Below the pieces are notes generated by a model, which was given only the letters and a program-made list of their open reading frames with translations, searched no databases and was not told where the DNA came from. Position numbers and translations under genes: made by a program. A stretch of 35,633 nucleotides of DNA from Acanthaster planci (lineage: Eukaryota > Echinodermata > Asteroidea > Valvatida > Acanthasteridae), in contig NW_019091385.1 in assembly GCF_001949145.1 (NCBI RefSeq), forward strand, positions 1,186,313 to 1,221,945. Direction: 5' to 3'. Of the stretch, positions 1-13,518 are shown piece after piece (position 1 is the stretch's first letter; every line of letters begins with the position of its first letter).

Positions 1-3000
1 AAGGCGAAGAGAGAACCACTACGCCAACCTGACTAATAACGACACCTAACAAGAGCGGGATTGGAACGTAAAATATCCGGAATATACTCCTGGTACAACC
101 ACTAGTAAAGTGATGTGGGCAAAACCCAGTACTACAACGTTGAAATTACGGAGAACACTATAGGCATGATTCCAACGTATGAATGCCTCTGCACAAACAT
201 ATCATCCGTATAAATACCCTGCGCAGTTTGATAAATGAACTCAGGCCTCTCGGTTTACAAAATGATGGGACAGTCAGTCATGCAGGCGAGACGCAGATGG
301 ATGGAGATGGTAACTGTAATCGTCATAACTAATTGTATTTCTGGTTTGCCGAAAATGAAATACGTGCCTTCATTATTTTCTGCATTGTAAAGGTAATGCC
401 CCAGTTACCAGTAAGACTGAAGCACTTTCAACGGTTAACAAGTGCACCGAGTCAATATTTTGTTTCTTGATTGGGGAACTATTGGTTTGTTGCGGCTACA
501 GGTATACCTTTTGAGAACTGTTCTTTCGTTGTAATATAATCAGAAAGCCAAAGATCCACATGAAACAGCCGTTATAAATGATTCATAGAGCCTCTGGCAA
601 TCGGATGCATTTCTCCCCGATAGATTTTGCGGGGATTGCGGCAGCGAACGTGCAGCCACGCCATCCGTGAGTTCCGCGGTTAAGTACTACACCTACCTTA
701 ACAGACAAAATGGATTGTAAAGGGGAAGTTTCTTTTCATGATCTATCAAAAAGCGCTTTGTAACTAGAGTAATCCCAGCGATTTTGGTTTAAAGTTTACG
801 GCAATCTTCCCTGACAATAAATAAAGCGCTGTGTTTACAACCTCTTTTTTTTTTAATTATAAAATCTCAAGAAGGCTATACTGCCAAAGAGAGTCCTAGC
901 TCCTACGTGGACCCTTGAATATACATAGTTGAAAAAACAGAGGGGACACATCTCACCCGATAGTTAAGGGGAAAGCTTCAGAATCAAGCAGGGACTAAAA
1001 ACAAGAGGACCCGCTTGCCTCCAGGCCCGGGGTAGTCAGGACGCGGGTGGCAGGGTTGAAAAAAAAAGAGTACCGTTGCGTCAACTGACTCTATCAACCT
1101 AATCCACTTTAGGCACTCGTGCTTCTCATCAATTTCTCTTTTTATCGTGATTTTCATTCAGGCTCAACCATTCAATTTTTTTAGAGGTTGTTTCACTATA
1201 GTCTTCTGATCCGGCTGGAACGCAGGTTTCTACACCGTTGGTTTATTTTGCAAATTCCTGGTCACTGAATTGCACAACAAAATAGACAGAGCGGATGTCT
1301 AGGCCTACAGGAGTCTCAATCACCGGTGTGATCAAGGGACAAGGTTGCTTTAATTCCCCGTTTGACGAGAGTCAATTTAGTAGAGAGATGAAACATACCA
1401 TACCCTTGTGAGTTACTCGAACGTACAGCGCCAACACTGCGAGAAACCGAAGGGGAAAACAGTTAAGAGCAATCTGACATTTTCCCGTGTTTGGTCGGTG
1501 CTGAGTGAACGGTTTGTCATCCTGGCCAAAATGTGTTTTGCCAGATATCCACAACTACAAATGTCATAGAATACCAAATTGTGTATCGCTGGTGTGTTTT
1601 TGTTCGTCGTTTTTTCAAAGTTATTTTCTTTTATATATTCAAGCTTTTTTACAAGGTTGCTTAGGGGCTAACATGAGAGATAAATCAACACCGCGGTCCA
1701 GGCTTAAGTGGACGAGAATGTTGGCGCGTGTAGGTCAATGCCCGGACAATTACTCGCACAGCTCGAGGGAACTGCCGGTCGCTGTAATGTCAATCGCTCG
1801 CTTGGCACCACAAACCCGTACCGTGAGGCTCGCACATCAGGATGGGGAAAAAATATTTCGTATGTTTTGGGAACTCGGCACTTGGACAATGCCCGGCCCT
1901 TCGGGAGACTTTTCTATACTTTGGCTTCCGCGTAGCTTCGGCTGACGAGGTTATGAAGTGAAAGCAAATGGATTAATTTGCATATCACTCGACCACGGTG
2001 TATCTTTGAAACTAAAGTGCACTCTACCGACTTCAAACACAAAACTCGTTGTATTTTTTTTTTTAAATGCACCATTTTTTTTGTTCTCGAGCTTATGGGA
2101 GCAGTATGGAAGAGAGGTCCCTTGGGGCACCACGATACGGCCGGATGTCAAAACTCGATGATGAGTCATGTCAGTTTAAAGACTTGCTGCTTATTGCCAG
2201 ACTGCAATAGATGTTAAAAAGCACCCATTGTGATCGATGGGGGGGGTGATATTATTTTCTAACCTCAACCCATCCGTGTAGTCTCCTTTCAATCTGCAAT
2301 GCTGTCCAAATGCCGGCATCCTAGGCCAGTAGAGCAGCGGCCTTTTATATCACGCATCACTAGCGTGCCCTTAATCACAAAATGTTAATAAGACATAGAC
2401 GTTCAAGCCAAGCAGACTGATGTCTCTGCGTGTTGCTTCTTTTACTGCGTTTCATTTAATGCGTTGTTATTTGACAAGGCTACTAACCGTTCCCACGGAT
2501 GTTTGCTGTGTCAGGGAGTCCAGTCTTTAAAAGGTGTAAAACCTGATTAAAATCTATACATGTAAACATTCATTTTTTTCTGTATTGCCTTGTCTTACGA
2601 GTTTGCACTCATTAGGAACCTTTCCAGTTTAATTAAAACCCTGTACCAAATGACAAGCTAAAGTACTGAAAAAAGGTGGTCAGATCTTTCTTCGTGGTTG
2701 TTCATAGAACTCTGTCTACAATGACAAACTCCATCCAAAAGTGAAAAACATAAGTAAAAGGATGCTACTGTTATTCTCTGACAGAGTCAAGCCAAACCAA
2801 CAGGACGTCTGACTGTCTGTCAAACTGTTTGCGGTTTGAAATATTTGTAGGTCTAATGTTAAAGCTACGTCTTCATAATAGAAAAACAAAATCACATTAG
2901 TTTCCGTTGTTCACGTTTGCTATCTTAAGAAGATGGTTGGCTCAGTGAAAATGCTGTCTCCATTTCAGTTTATGCATCGCCTTAAAATGAAAAACGTCAG

Positions 3001-5700
3001 CGAACTCTCGATCGGACAATATACAGGCAGCAACAAGGCGGTGTCTGGAGCGTTTCCTAAGGCCCGTGCTGGATGCATAAATATTATGAGTACACAGGCG
3101 AATAAACACATCGTTGGACGGCAAAAATATTGAAGGCGTCTAATCCATATCAGTTTTAATGTGTTTACTTTATCCTTGAGCTGAGAGACTCTGTTTTACC
3201 GGAGCCTCTTCAGATGAGGGAGAATAGGTAAGCCCACCGAAAATGCGCGCATCGTCTGCAGTCAATGCTAAATGGGGGATTGAGGGGGTTGAACGCCAGT
3301 TGAAGCGGGGAAAAAAGTCAAGTCTTAAGCTAGACATGCATTATTTACATGTATCTTTCGAATGTCACACAAGCTGAGATCTGTCCCATAGCTTAAATCT
3401 GTGGGCAAATGACAGATGATTACTATGGCGCCAGTGTTCGAGACAGCGTCTACAAAAAGGGGATACAGGGAAACTTTGGACTGGTTTGGAGACTCATCCC
3501 TGGCTCAGTCCACACTTCTTCACCTTTTGAAAGTCGAAGTACTCTAGCTTTGTTTTTCAATGTGATTAGAATCCAATGTGTGATGCATAGTGTTTATGAT
3601 AGTAGTGGCACAAGCGTTTGTTTTGGCGGGAATCCTGCCTGCGCGCGATTCTGCCCATTTTTTTTTTTTGAGCGTGCTTCTCTGCCCTTTTCTTTAGTAA
3701 AGCAGCCGCTCAATCAACTCCCGCCCCATTTATTATACTGGCACTCGCAAAGGTATCATGTATCTAAGCTATCAGTCGGTCTTCCAGATTGCTCCCTATA
3801 CTCGGGTTCATTTCACTTTAGCTATAATTAACTAGGCCACTTTGTTTACCAGAGCTGACATTTGTACATTTTTCTAATGCAGGTACTTCTTTCGTCAACA
3901 GACGTCTCCTAATAAAGTTTAAATAATAAACATAAAACTTTTCAGACTACGGGATGATACATCGGTGATGGAGTTACTTCGTTCTTTCCTGGTTTTGAAA
4001 GGAACGAGCAGTTTATCAACAACATAATTAACACAACACAGCAGTATTTCAATGCATCTTCAATAGAAAGACTCCACAGCACCAAAAGAAATCTTTTTAG
4101 GGAAGACTATCAAATAATACTTGAAATGTCAGAAGAGCTAATCAAATATGGTGGCACGGAAAATTACTGAAGTCACCATCGAATACAATAAAACATCAGA
4201 TAAAGGGCTTATTAAGTGTTCAATGAATTCATTATATTCAGTACAGAACTGTGTGTTTTATGCCTACAAACCAGGAAATATTCCGTGCTTTAGTCAACAG
4301 GTTATTGTTTGTTTTTCGTACTTTCGTACTTCAAGCATTCACTTGTCAGCCCTCCAACAGCTTTCACTGCTGATTTATTGTATTACTAGCGATTTTGGTC
4401 CCTTCAGTTCGGCCCACAGCTTGGCTTTTATACACGCAACAGTTGCCCATAGTTCAGAACTGCATGGCAATATTTCCGACCTCACGGAAGAATTCGTTAA
4501 TTAACCCAGCCCTACACTGAGCAAAATCCACGTATCGTTTCAGCGAGGTACTGTTTGGGAATGCAGACTTTTTGGGTGAGCATAATCCTTTATCAGAGTG
4601 AGAGATCTTAGCTCAACATGACAGTTTTTTTCAAAAATACATTAATATATAACACTGAACAATGACAGGATGATTGATAACTGGCGGCAAAAGCCCATGG
4701 AATGAATGGCATTTGTTTTGTACACAAGCAAACGGGCCTGCAAGAACAGTCAAGTTTCCCCGGAGAGTCTCAAGGGTGCAGTACATTAATTCAAATGAGA
4801 ATTTCTGCCCAGCTCATTAGCATAAAAGGTACCCCCTCCCAACAGTTTCTTTTGAAAAAGGAGATTGTTTGGGTCCCCAAAATGGTGAGCTGTGTAAATC
4901 TTTGCCAGGATCAATTCCCTGGTTCTTTGGGCTTCCATGTGAAGGCAGAATGGACAAAAAAAGCCTGAAAAATTGTTCTAAGTACCGGAAAAAATAGAGG
5001 GATGCCATTTGAAAAACGGCTGAATGCAATACTTTAAGACTATCATTTTTGGAGGTGATTTATTTTGTGTGAATATTTAAAACTGTTATTAGTTGACTCA
5101 CCAAAAAGATTAAGGACAAAACAATAATGGTATTTTTTTTCAGAAACCCCAGGGGGGTTGGCATGCATGCATGGTATAGGGCCCTGAACAGAGTTGATTT
5201 TACACTTTTTTCAATAGGGCTCGAAATGGTGGACCGCACCCTCAAGCTTTCACCTGGGCTTAAAGACCACTCACCATGTTTTAGTCTTCGCTGTCTGATT
5301 GGGGAACATGCGGAGTTTAGATCAAATGTAGCGGCAAAACGTAAGAGTAATTTTAAAATTGAAAAGGTACTGTTTTAAACAGTACGGTCGCACTCCAGAG
5401 GGTTGTAAAAAGAGCTGACAAATTATTACACCGGCTGAAACTATCCGAGCATTTCACGTTCATTTCACAAAGCATGGTATAATTTTATTCACAAATACCT
5501 CAGACAGTCTCACTATTCAACAACGTGCAAGGAGGTTCTTTTGTACAACTTGCACAAGGATTACACCATAAAATAGACGTGGGTGTTCGGGAAAATGAAA
5601 GTAAATTTCTATCACCAAATCATCGGAAATCCATCATATATTAAATTCTTTTGACTCTCTGGCTAAAAAGATATTTCTAAATGGGAATAAATATGTGTTT
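1..5700. other. Gene-poor non-coding stretch
   Basis: I see no supportable gene here. Open frames are short (at most about 146 codons), several begin only at GTG or TTG codons, and none shows a recognisable domain, signal peptide or good start context. The sequence is AT-rich with homopolymer runs, for example T-tracts near 843-854, 2048-2064 and 3658-3670. Small features are a 5-bp-stem hairpin at about 615-634, a perfect octamer ATTTGCAT at 1976-1983 and an alternating GCATGC run near 5161-5174. Introns or single small exons of an unseen gene cannot be excluded by eye. Confidence 0.55.
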
Positions 5701-8700
5701 GGCTGGTCTTAAACTTATGCTTAGGACCGGCTCAAGAAACTGAACGCTGATGACGCCCTCGTCTGCGGGCTCGGTCATTATTAGTCGCGTCCATTCTCCT
5801 TAGCCGGTCTTAATGCACGTTTAAAACACGCCAAGCACCTACCTATTCCTTAAAAACTGATTTGAAACAGGATAAAACACAAATAGCTATGTGCCTGTCT
5901 CCCGTCCTAGTAACTTGGAGAATGACGATGACAACAATGCGGCAGAATCCCGGCAGGCCTCGGGACTGAACACAGGCGTTGGCCTTACCGAGTCTGAACA
6001 GAGAAGTGTGGACCTCGTGGGATTTCACTAGCGAAAAAGGGAGAGTTCCTTGTCCCGACACAAATCCCGGCAAAGTAATCTCTCGACGTCCCAGGCCAGA
6101 GGCACGCTGAACTAAACCGTCGAGTGCCTTGTTAGGGAAGATACTCAAATGCGAGTGACGGTTTAGGTCTGGTATCTCAGGGGAGGCGACACGTAATCTC
6201 AGTGTTTTATGCGAAAGCAGATGGATTGGGTGACTGTTCTGTACACGTTCATTTCAAGTTGGGTTGAAAAAGGTTGAATGAAGCTGCAATAATGCCATGT
6301 TCAACTCTCCTAGCTACAGAAACATTCAGCTGTTGATAATTATGATAATTGTGGTTGTATCTTATTTTGCGATAAGATTTTCTCAGACACATTTTTGTAC
6401 AACTTTCCACTTGTCTTTAACAAAAGTGCTCTTCTTTAAAGATTCCCCAAATTCCATGCCTTTCCGGAATACAGGGTCGCTGTTGCCGTGATGCAATTAC
6501 ATCTGTTCAAATTATGAACGAAAATGTGTACATTGAAAATATTAGAAAGAAAACGGTTGCTCTCATGTAAGTACCGAAAGATGAATCCTAAAATGAACAT
6601 TTACGACAGAAAAATATCAAAAATGCTTGCAACAACCTTTCGTTCAATAATATCTGAATAAAATGGAGGTATCGGCCCATTAATCACATATATGAAACTT
6701 TGCGTTGTAATGAAACCGATAAAGCACCAAAATTCCATTGAAAAATGGCAATAACAACATAAAACATTGAAAATAAGATTAAACTAGTTACAAACTAAGG
6801 TACATTTTCAAAGTTTGAACGGTACGATCCAATTAAACACACCCTTAAAAATTCTCTCTAAAACATTTGTAAGCATTCACACCTAAAAGGGCCAATTCCA
6901 ATCTCATGTGATTCTCTTCCACATGTTCTATGACTTGCGGCGAGAAACTGAAACCCATTGCTTGAGTATTATGAACCGGTGCGCTGGAATTGATAATACC
7001 ATTATTCGCACCTTTCCAAAACCATCTGGTACACGATACTCTGCTGTCGAAAGTAATCAACGCTTGAACACACATTTTTCTCCGTTCCACAGTTCAGCAC
7101 CGGTCACTGATAATTGGAATATGGAGAGATGACTTATTAGCAAAACATAACCTTCCTCGGGTTTTAATGCATTCGATTCCATCATCTCCCCAGTGACATC
7201 GTTAACTCCTAACATGTCAACACTTCTAAATTCAACGTTAAACAGACTGAATGTCATTGTTCTGTGCGGTTTCTTTTGCCGGGTGGTGATGCAGGTGCAA
7301 AAAAGGTCAGTCACTTCACAGACACCAGACCCAATTAAGCTTGAATATTCATGTAGTGTTTTCTTTTCTCTGGAAATATTTCTTTTATGTCATAAGTTGA
7401 CATTTTACATGTTTTAATTCACTTTGGTATTAATGTTTAAGTTACATTAATCCATCTTTCTAACTTACTGGTTCTGCTTTCTTGAATTACGTTTTGTGCC
7501 TGCACTGATTAATAGGACAGTCCGTCAAAAGGTACAAGTGATGTTTGTGCATGACGTGGGCAATATCGTCAGCTTTGCGTGCTCACTATTTGTCACTTTG
7601 GATTGTGAATATCAAAGTATACGAGCCGTTGTGAACAAGTTAATTTCCATTCATAGGAAGCACTTTCAACCGAGGATAGTCAAATAACTAGAATTAGGAA
7701 ATGCCTCTATAAGCTGAGGAATTAGTCAGCCGAGATAATTAGAACAGAATCTATTTACACAATTGATGCCCCTGAATGTATTGGCGAAATCCCAGCAATA
7801 GTTTGACGGGATTTTTTTTTTTTACTGCTGGTAAGCTTCAATTTACTCGTTAATCACTGGCGAGAATAATGGGCCGGCGTGATCGTCTGCGTCTGCACGC
7901 TCGTCCACTGAAACCCACGATTGCCTCTGCAATGACGTCGGCTTCGGGTCTTGGGAAATGCTGACGTTTTTTTCATACGAATCACTCTAGATTTATGAAG
8001 ATCAGAGAGCTGACGAAGTCATGAGTTAGTTTTACCTTATTATTATCCGGACCTTTTATTCTGCCAAATGTGCAACCTGTCATACGAGTTGGATACGTAA
8101 TAATATCCTTTAAATTGGTTTTAAATGCCTGTATTATTGCTAAGTGCCTCAGTGAGGTCGAAAATTAAAGTAAAACGTAAAACTAACAACGCATGACGAC
8201 CACTTTGAAGTTACACCTGCTCGTAAAACAGTGGCTCTTTCTATATTTTTATGGTCCTTTTTGGGCGACGACGTAATTCTCTACGACACTATAACAGTGC
8301 GAGGCTGCCGTCAGCGCGTCAGCTAGTGGGGCATTCTCCCTCAGAATGACAAACCTATTAAATCCTGCGTTATAAGCATACCGCCACAGTGGTGTTAATG
8401 CAGGGGTTTTTGTTTTACATTTTCAACGTGGCTCGCAGAGGCTTTGTTGGTTTCAAATCCAAGGTCGTCCTCGATAGCGCAGGGATGATGTTCTCATGTC
8501 ACGCAAGCCATGGAATCGTCGAGCATGGACGCATATCAGCTGACGTAAAGACACTATGCGACAGAGCTGTCCATTTCGGAATACAAATTCACACGCTTGG
8601 CTGCTTCGTTGAAAATGCGCGAAACTGCGAAGTTAAATTTGGAGCCACCTTGTACCAATGCACGCAGAATCTCATTTAGGCTAAAGGGGTATGTTGCAGA

Positions 8701-11700
8701 AATTGGGAAATCGCTCTTTTTAACAAAATGTTTTATGCAGGCCGACCAACCGAGGCAGTGATTATGAATTTCGATTCACGACACCGTTAGGACTTGCTGT
8801 AAATTGTTTTCATGCCAACAAAGGAAAAACCATGTTCCAATATTCCAATGGAATGTGCATGGCAATTTATAAAAATAAACTGTAATTATTCTTCGGTGCT
8901 AATCATCGTTTACAACGAGGTATGTTTCTCAAATTATTGCAACTTACACTGTTGTTACACACAGACAAACATAATCGCGATGTGACAAGTTGGATGTGAA
9001 AGTGAAATAAATGTCTCTCGGTATACTAATTTGTAGAGTCGACATAAATTTTGTACCTCAAACGTGTATATATGTATCATATAGATAAATAGCCCTTCAG
9101 AAGAAAAACCAAACGGAATTTTATTTTCTCGATGCAGTTTTACTCCTCGGTGTCTGTTTTCCTTTCATTCGTCAAACAAATACACTGGGTTCGTTGACTG
9201 ACGACAGAGGCCTGACTGAAAATAACGCAAAACCAGAGCGTGGTTTCAACATGAACGTGGGAGGAAATTGGCGCGGAAATTAAAAATCTGGAGAAGAATG
9301 CAAAGAGCTGTCCCAGAGAAAGCGTGCGTCGTATTTCTCTTCTTATTCTGAACTTGCAAAGGTTGGAGACTTTTTTACACAGCAAATAGCAAGACAGGTT
9401 CATGTTACAAGGCCATTCCCGGAGGTATCACATCCATATAATAACATAAAGATGACATCAGGATCCCAGGCCGTATTTTTTGTTATTTGGTTTGGTTTCT
9501 GTCAAAGCCACGAGCAAACTATTAATATCACTACCTTTAAGAAGCCATGCAGTGTAATCTTCTGGTCGAACCGAGGAGGCCAGACACTGGTCGCAAGCAT
9601 AGCGGACAATACAAGGCAAATAACGCAAAGAACCACAACTTAGTTTAGTTACGAACCTACTATTCACTTTAATTATACGGACTAAGGTTTTTCTTCAGAC
9701 GATAAAAATACTGGATGTATGCCCATGGTTTAGTTGGGGTTGTGGATATAAAAGGCACAGGCCCTGGCACTTGTCGTGAGAATGTGTCGACGTTTCAAGT
9801 GTCTTTCTTCGGCTAACGATTGTTTTTCAGACGAAGAACCCATTTGATCGAGAGTGCATCCGATCATAGATTAGCTTCCTCTAATGACAACTCGAATAAT
9901 CTGTAAAATCGCCCTAGGTTGTCCGTGAATGACGATTGGTATGTTGTCACTAAAGCAGCCCTTCCTGTACCGCCACATTGGATGCACTGCCCTGTCGGGA
10001 AAAAGCTCTGTTCGTGTGGGTTTTGGCGCGTTACGTGTTCACCCTTAAAACACACGTACTTCCCCGATCGGAACGTGTGTCAACAACACTGACAAGATTT
10101 TTAAAAAAAAGTCATGTAGGTGCTCGCTAATAACGGTACCGGAATCTTCAAACTTTGAAGTTTTACATCTCACAAAACTGTACAAAACTACAACGTGCTT
10201 ATCACACCACAACCATGCCGAAATCAAACACGAGACCTGAAGGACGTGTTAAAGGCCTAAAATGTAGAAGTATCTCTGGAAACTAAAAGGTGTCGACAAC
10301 AAACAGAATTTCAAAGCTGAAGAGACTGTGGGAGACATTTAATTGAAGTGCAACGGGATAACATCTTCAAACACAAAACACTGATTATATCCGAAGGATG
10401 TGTATACTCAAATGGACGTGCCAACACCTGTCAACTGCATGCGCAAAATATGCCTACCCATAAATAATCAACACAAGCCACAATTTTATCAATTTGTTGA
10501 TCATTCGTATTTATTTACAGGTTTTTAAAAAAGCCAGTTCGATCAGATCCAACAGCTGCCACATTGAAACATGTTTATTCCAAAATATTCAATAAACTGC
10601 ATTTACATTTAGAGTCGTAACTGACAAATACAGGGCTTTTAATTCGCGACAAATAAAGTCGTGCTTCAAAATCATACCTATACGGCCGATATCAATGCTT
10701 GCTTTACATCATGTCACATTTTTAATGAGCGAACACGGAACACCAATGTGTAAAATACATTTTTGGTATAGAAGTAGGAATAGCCAGTCAAGATGAAGTT
10801 TCCATCGGTATTAAACAATGATTACATTTGTGAATTGATTCACAATCAACTAAATCAGCTAGAAGGTATCATATCGTATTCCCCTCAATGAATCAATCTA
10901 CTGTGGTATCCCTGCTCACATGATCAGCTAATTGTTGAAATGATACAGTGAGCTGTATGATATACGGTACGGCAAAACTGAGTTTTAACGACACCTTGCG
11001 ATTAAAAAAAAGCACAATACGTACAGCTTCACCAGCGATGGCGGCAAACGATTTTGTCCAGTACCTCCTATTGAAAACGGTATATGTAGCTGTTATCACC
11101 AAACAAATAATCAACACTTTGTACGCAGTCAGTATAAGTCGTGCTTCAATAATTATGTTAAAGGCATTTTTCCTGCAATCGTAGTTTGCTTAACCGCTTC
11201 CATCTAATTTTCAGTACTTTCAGTATGTACATTTAAACAATGAACATCGCAGAAATGTGATATAAAACTGATGTTAAAACATTATTAACTTCAAAATACG
11301 TTTTATTATGCTGTCAATTGTAGCTCAATATCAGACAATAAGGTTTCCTATGATAAATATTTAAACTTCTACCTCCCATTGGAAATCCGTTGTTAAAACT
11401 ACAACAAATCTAACCCTGAGCTACGTTTGTGTGATAGACTGGGCAGGCAGGAATCCTAACACAACCCGGAAGATGGGCAAAACCCAGTCATTTCGGTAGG
11501 TGGCATTCAGAAAGGATTAGTTCTCTACTATACCATTTTAGTAAATGAGTATGCGATGCAGAATTTCCAAAACAGCCTACAATTAAGGAATATTCAAATG
11601 ACACCGTAAATACATACTGCTGCAGCAGTTTGCCATCAGTAGTGTCATTGACCTCACTCAGGAATATGGTTTTACATGCTCAGGGTCCAAAATGAGAGGT

Positions 11701-12330
11701 TTATACCTTGTCAAAATAATGCTCATATCACTCCAGACTATATCAATTCACCCCTGGCTGGAAAAGCAACTGTCATGAATTAGCCTGACGTTCCTGTTTG
11801 ACTTCCTGAGTTGGGATTTGGATAACGTGTCTGTAATGTAATCTACCAGTTCGGCATTTCAACACGTGATAACCCATATACCATCTGTTATGCTGTGATA
11901 AATGGTTTTTCACGTTTAATTGCAGATATTCTGCGTGCGCTTGCCAGGCCTACACGACGGGGAATTAAAAAAAGAACCGGCTAAAACTGTAATTACAAAC
12001 TGAATCAGCAAATATTGAAACAATTCAAGTGTTCTCTATGATTACACTTTGTCAGCTTGCGAGAATTGTCAACATTTCACTTGATCATATCTTCAAGTTA
12101 TATGAACTGCATTCGTGAAAGAAATCCCATGCCATCCCATGCAGGAGCATTCATAACCTGGTTGATCAGCAACCCAAAGAAAGTGCTCACAGGGTTCAAA
12201 TAATGTCTTCTTGGCGGCGGATGTCTCTGTGAGACTTTAAGGTGTCAACACCTTTTCTGGACTGTCTTTCCGTGCAACAGCCGATGCAATTACACACGCC
12301 TTACCATTTTGATCTCTTCATTCTGATGCA
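5701..12330. other. Gene-poor non-coding stretch
   Basis: No gene can be supported. Points seen: an 8-bp imperfect hairpin at 5701-5732 (GGCTGGTC against GACCGGCT, two G-U pairs), with a related AGCCGGTCTTAA motif near 5802; a T-tract near 7811-7822; and an 18-nt hairpin at 10828-10845 (TTGTGAAT, 2-nt loop, ATTCACAA). The block at about 8400-8790 is open on both strands: a 93-codon ATG frame on plus and a 73-codon stop-to-stop frame without an ATG on minus. Its status is undecided. The rest is AT-rich sequence with stops in all frames. Confidence 0.5.
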
Positions 12331-12390
12331 GTGCTGAATATTGCACCTCTTGTTTTGCACTCGCATTTCGAGAAATGAACTGACCATGAA

Positions 12391-12398
12391 TATAAATA
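12391..12398 (+). promoter_or_regulatory. Candidate TATA box (TATAAATA)
   Basis: A consensus TATAAATA lies 68 bases before the strong Kozak ATG at 12459. Initiation about 30 bases downstream (around 12420-12430) would give a short 5' leader of about 30-40 nt. The initiator there is not a good match. In AT-rich DNA this motif is common by chance, so support comes only from its position in front of the candidate secreted protein. Confidence 0.3.
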
Positions 12399-12458
12399 TT
12401 TCGGGCGGAAACTGTTTACAATTGATTGCAGTGTCCCTGCTTTGTGAGCTCATCCGCC

Positions 12459-12662
12459 ATGGCAGGTGGAAAAATGGGTGCTTTTACTACCTGGACAATA
12501 GTTGGATTACTATTCATGAAAGTCAACAGCGTCAGATCTCGTCGACGTGCATACAGAGAGATCAAGTGGGATCGGGTGAACGTACTTGTGACATTTCTCG
12601 TACCAAACAGTGAAAGATGTCAGCACCAGCAGACACCAAAGCATTATTACAGTATTAAGTAG
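12459..12662 (+). CDS. Candidate small secreted protein or first exon of one (67 codons)
   Basis: I do not recognise this protein. The start ATG sits in a near-ideal animal context (CCGCCATGG) and is preceded by a TATA-like box. The N-terminus resembles a signal peptide: a Lys at residue 5, a hydrophobic core at about residues 8-20 (AFTTWTIVGLLFM) and a polar stretch following it. Residues 26-30 are R-S-R-R-R, a furin-type basic cluster, after which a 37-residue tail contains one Cys (54). The frame ends in TAG. It may be a complete short precursor, or the first exon of a larger secreted or membrane protein that leaves at a donor such as CGG|GTGAAC inside the tail. An AG at 12430-12431 could also act as an acceptor for a 5' UTR exon. 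The signal-peptide and cleavage calls are by eye; transcription is unproven. Confidence 0.33.
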   Translation: MAGGKMGAFTTWTIVGLLFMKVNSVRSRRRAYREIKWDRVNVLVTFLVPNSERCQHQQTPKHYYSIK

Positions 12663-13518
12663 GGTATAATGAACAGAACGAACATGGTCTGCGTCACGGC
12701 AATTTCAAGTATTTCATCGATTATCAAGCAATGGCCACGATGCACTTTTCTGCGGTGTGCCAGCAGCGGAGCATGTTTATGTTGCCATGCACTGATAGTT
12801 TAGCTCGCAAATAAATCACCAAAGTAGGAAGGCGCAACGTTTCGAGCCTAGCTAAATCTTTCTGCTAGATTCTGTTAGGATCGAAACATCAACTATTTTG
12901 ATTTGTATTTTAGGTCACTAAAGCTAGCAACCAGTTTGCAGGAGTGCAGTTTTTGTGTTATATATATTTGCAAACAAATCGTTAGATCTTAACTGTTAAT
13001 TGTGACCGAAGCTTTCCGATTTTTTTTTTACGGGGGAAGTAGTAATCACACAACTCACAAAGTTCTAATATCTGACGGAGTTTCATTTTTAAATTTGGCC
13101 TTTTCAAAAATAAATTGATCATTTTTTTTAAGTAATTAACCTCAAGTATATCTCTCCTGCGAGCAGTCTTTTTAAATCTTAGATTTGACTGGCATATCTT
13201 ACAGTTCAGTTCTGGCTGCGGTGATCGAGCTTTTGTCGGTCGGGTACGTCCGTCTTCAGTCACCTTATGCATCTGCTGTGGGTCTAAGAGCATTAGGGTA
13301 CATTCGTTGGTTAGTCACTCAGTGTATCTGTCCCACGTAGAGGTTTGGAATCAACAACAATCATCCACCAGACATGCAGGCTTGCTTGGGAAACATTGGG
13401 ATTATTTCATTAAAACAGAAAGGGTGGATATTGGATTCTACGCCTTCAACCCTCCAAAAGGAAATGGTCGTAACCTACATGTTCACGACCCCGTTCACGG
13501 TTCTTGGAAGCAGAGAAG
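12663..13518. other. Intergenic sequence
   Basis: This stretch is AT-rich and includes a TATATATA run at about 12959-12966 and a T-tract at 13020-13029. The only frame worth listing is on the minus strand at 12982-13293, described separately. The last part (about 13470-13518) weakly resembles the minisatellite that follows and may be a decayed outer unit. Confidence 0.5.
12982..13293 (-). CDS. Doubtful basic protein with CxxC...CxxC (103 codons)
   Basis: This frame is not recognised. It runs from a true ATG to a stop and encodes a Lys/Arg-rich protein with Cys pairs at residues 31/34 (CKIC) and 79/82 (CELC), a spacing that could in principle bind zinc. Residues 44-50 contain a RRR cluster. 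The second half lies in very AT-rich DNA where Lys, Asn and Leu codons arise by chance, so much of the apparent composition may be accidental. There is no promoter, polyadenylation or splice evidence beyond a weak donor-like GAG|GTTAAT. It is most likely a chance ORF, and is listed because of the paired CxxC. Confidence 0.12.
   Translation of the reverse strand: MLLDPQQMHKVTEDGRTRPTKARSPQPELNCKICQSNLRFKKTARRRDILEVNYLKKMINLFLKRPNLKMKLRQILELCELCDYYFPRKKKIGKLRSQLTVKI

Noticed and set aside
1505-1945. 146-codon plus frame
   Set aside because: It starts at GTG, overlaps several other frames in both orientations, and has no recognisable domain or codon bias.
3409-3831. 140-codon plus frame
   Set aside because: It crosses a T10 run giving a Phe tract, and the composition looks like translated non-coding DNA.
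5843-6148. 101-codon minus frame
   Set aside because: It opens only at TTG; there is no domain, promoter or splice support.
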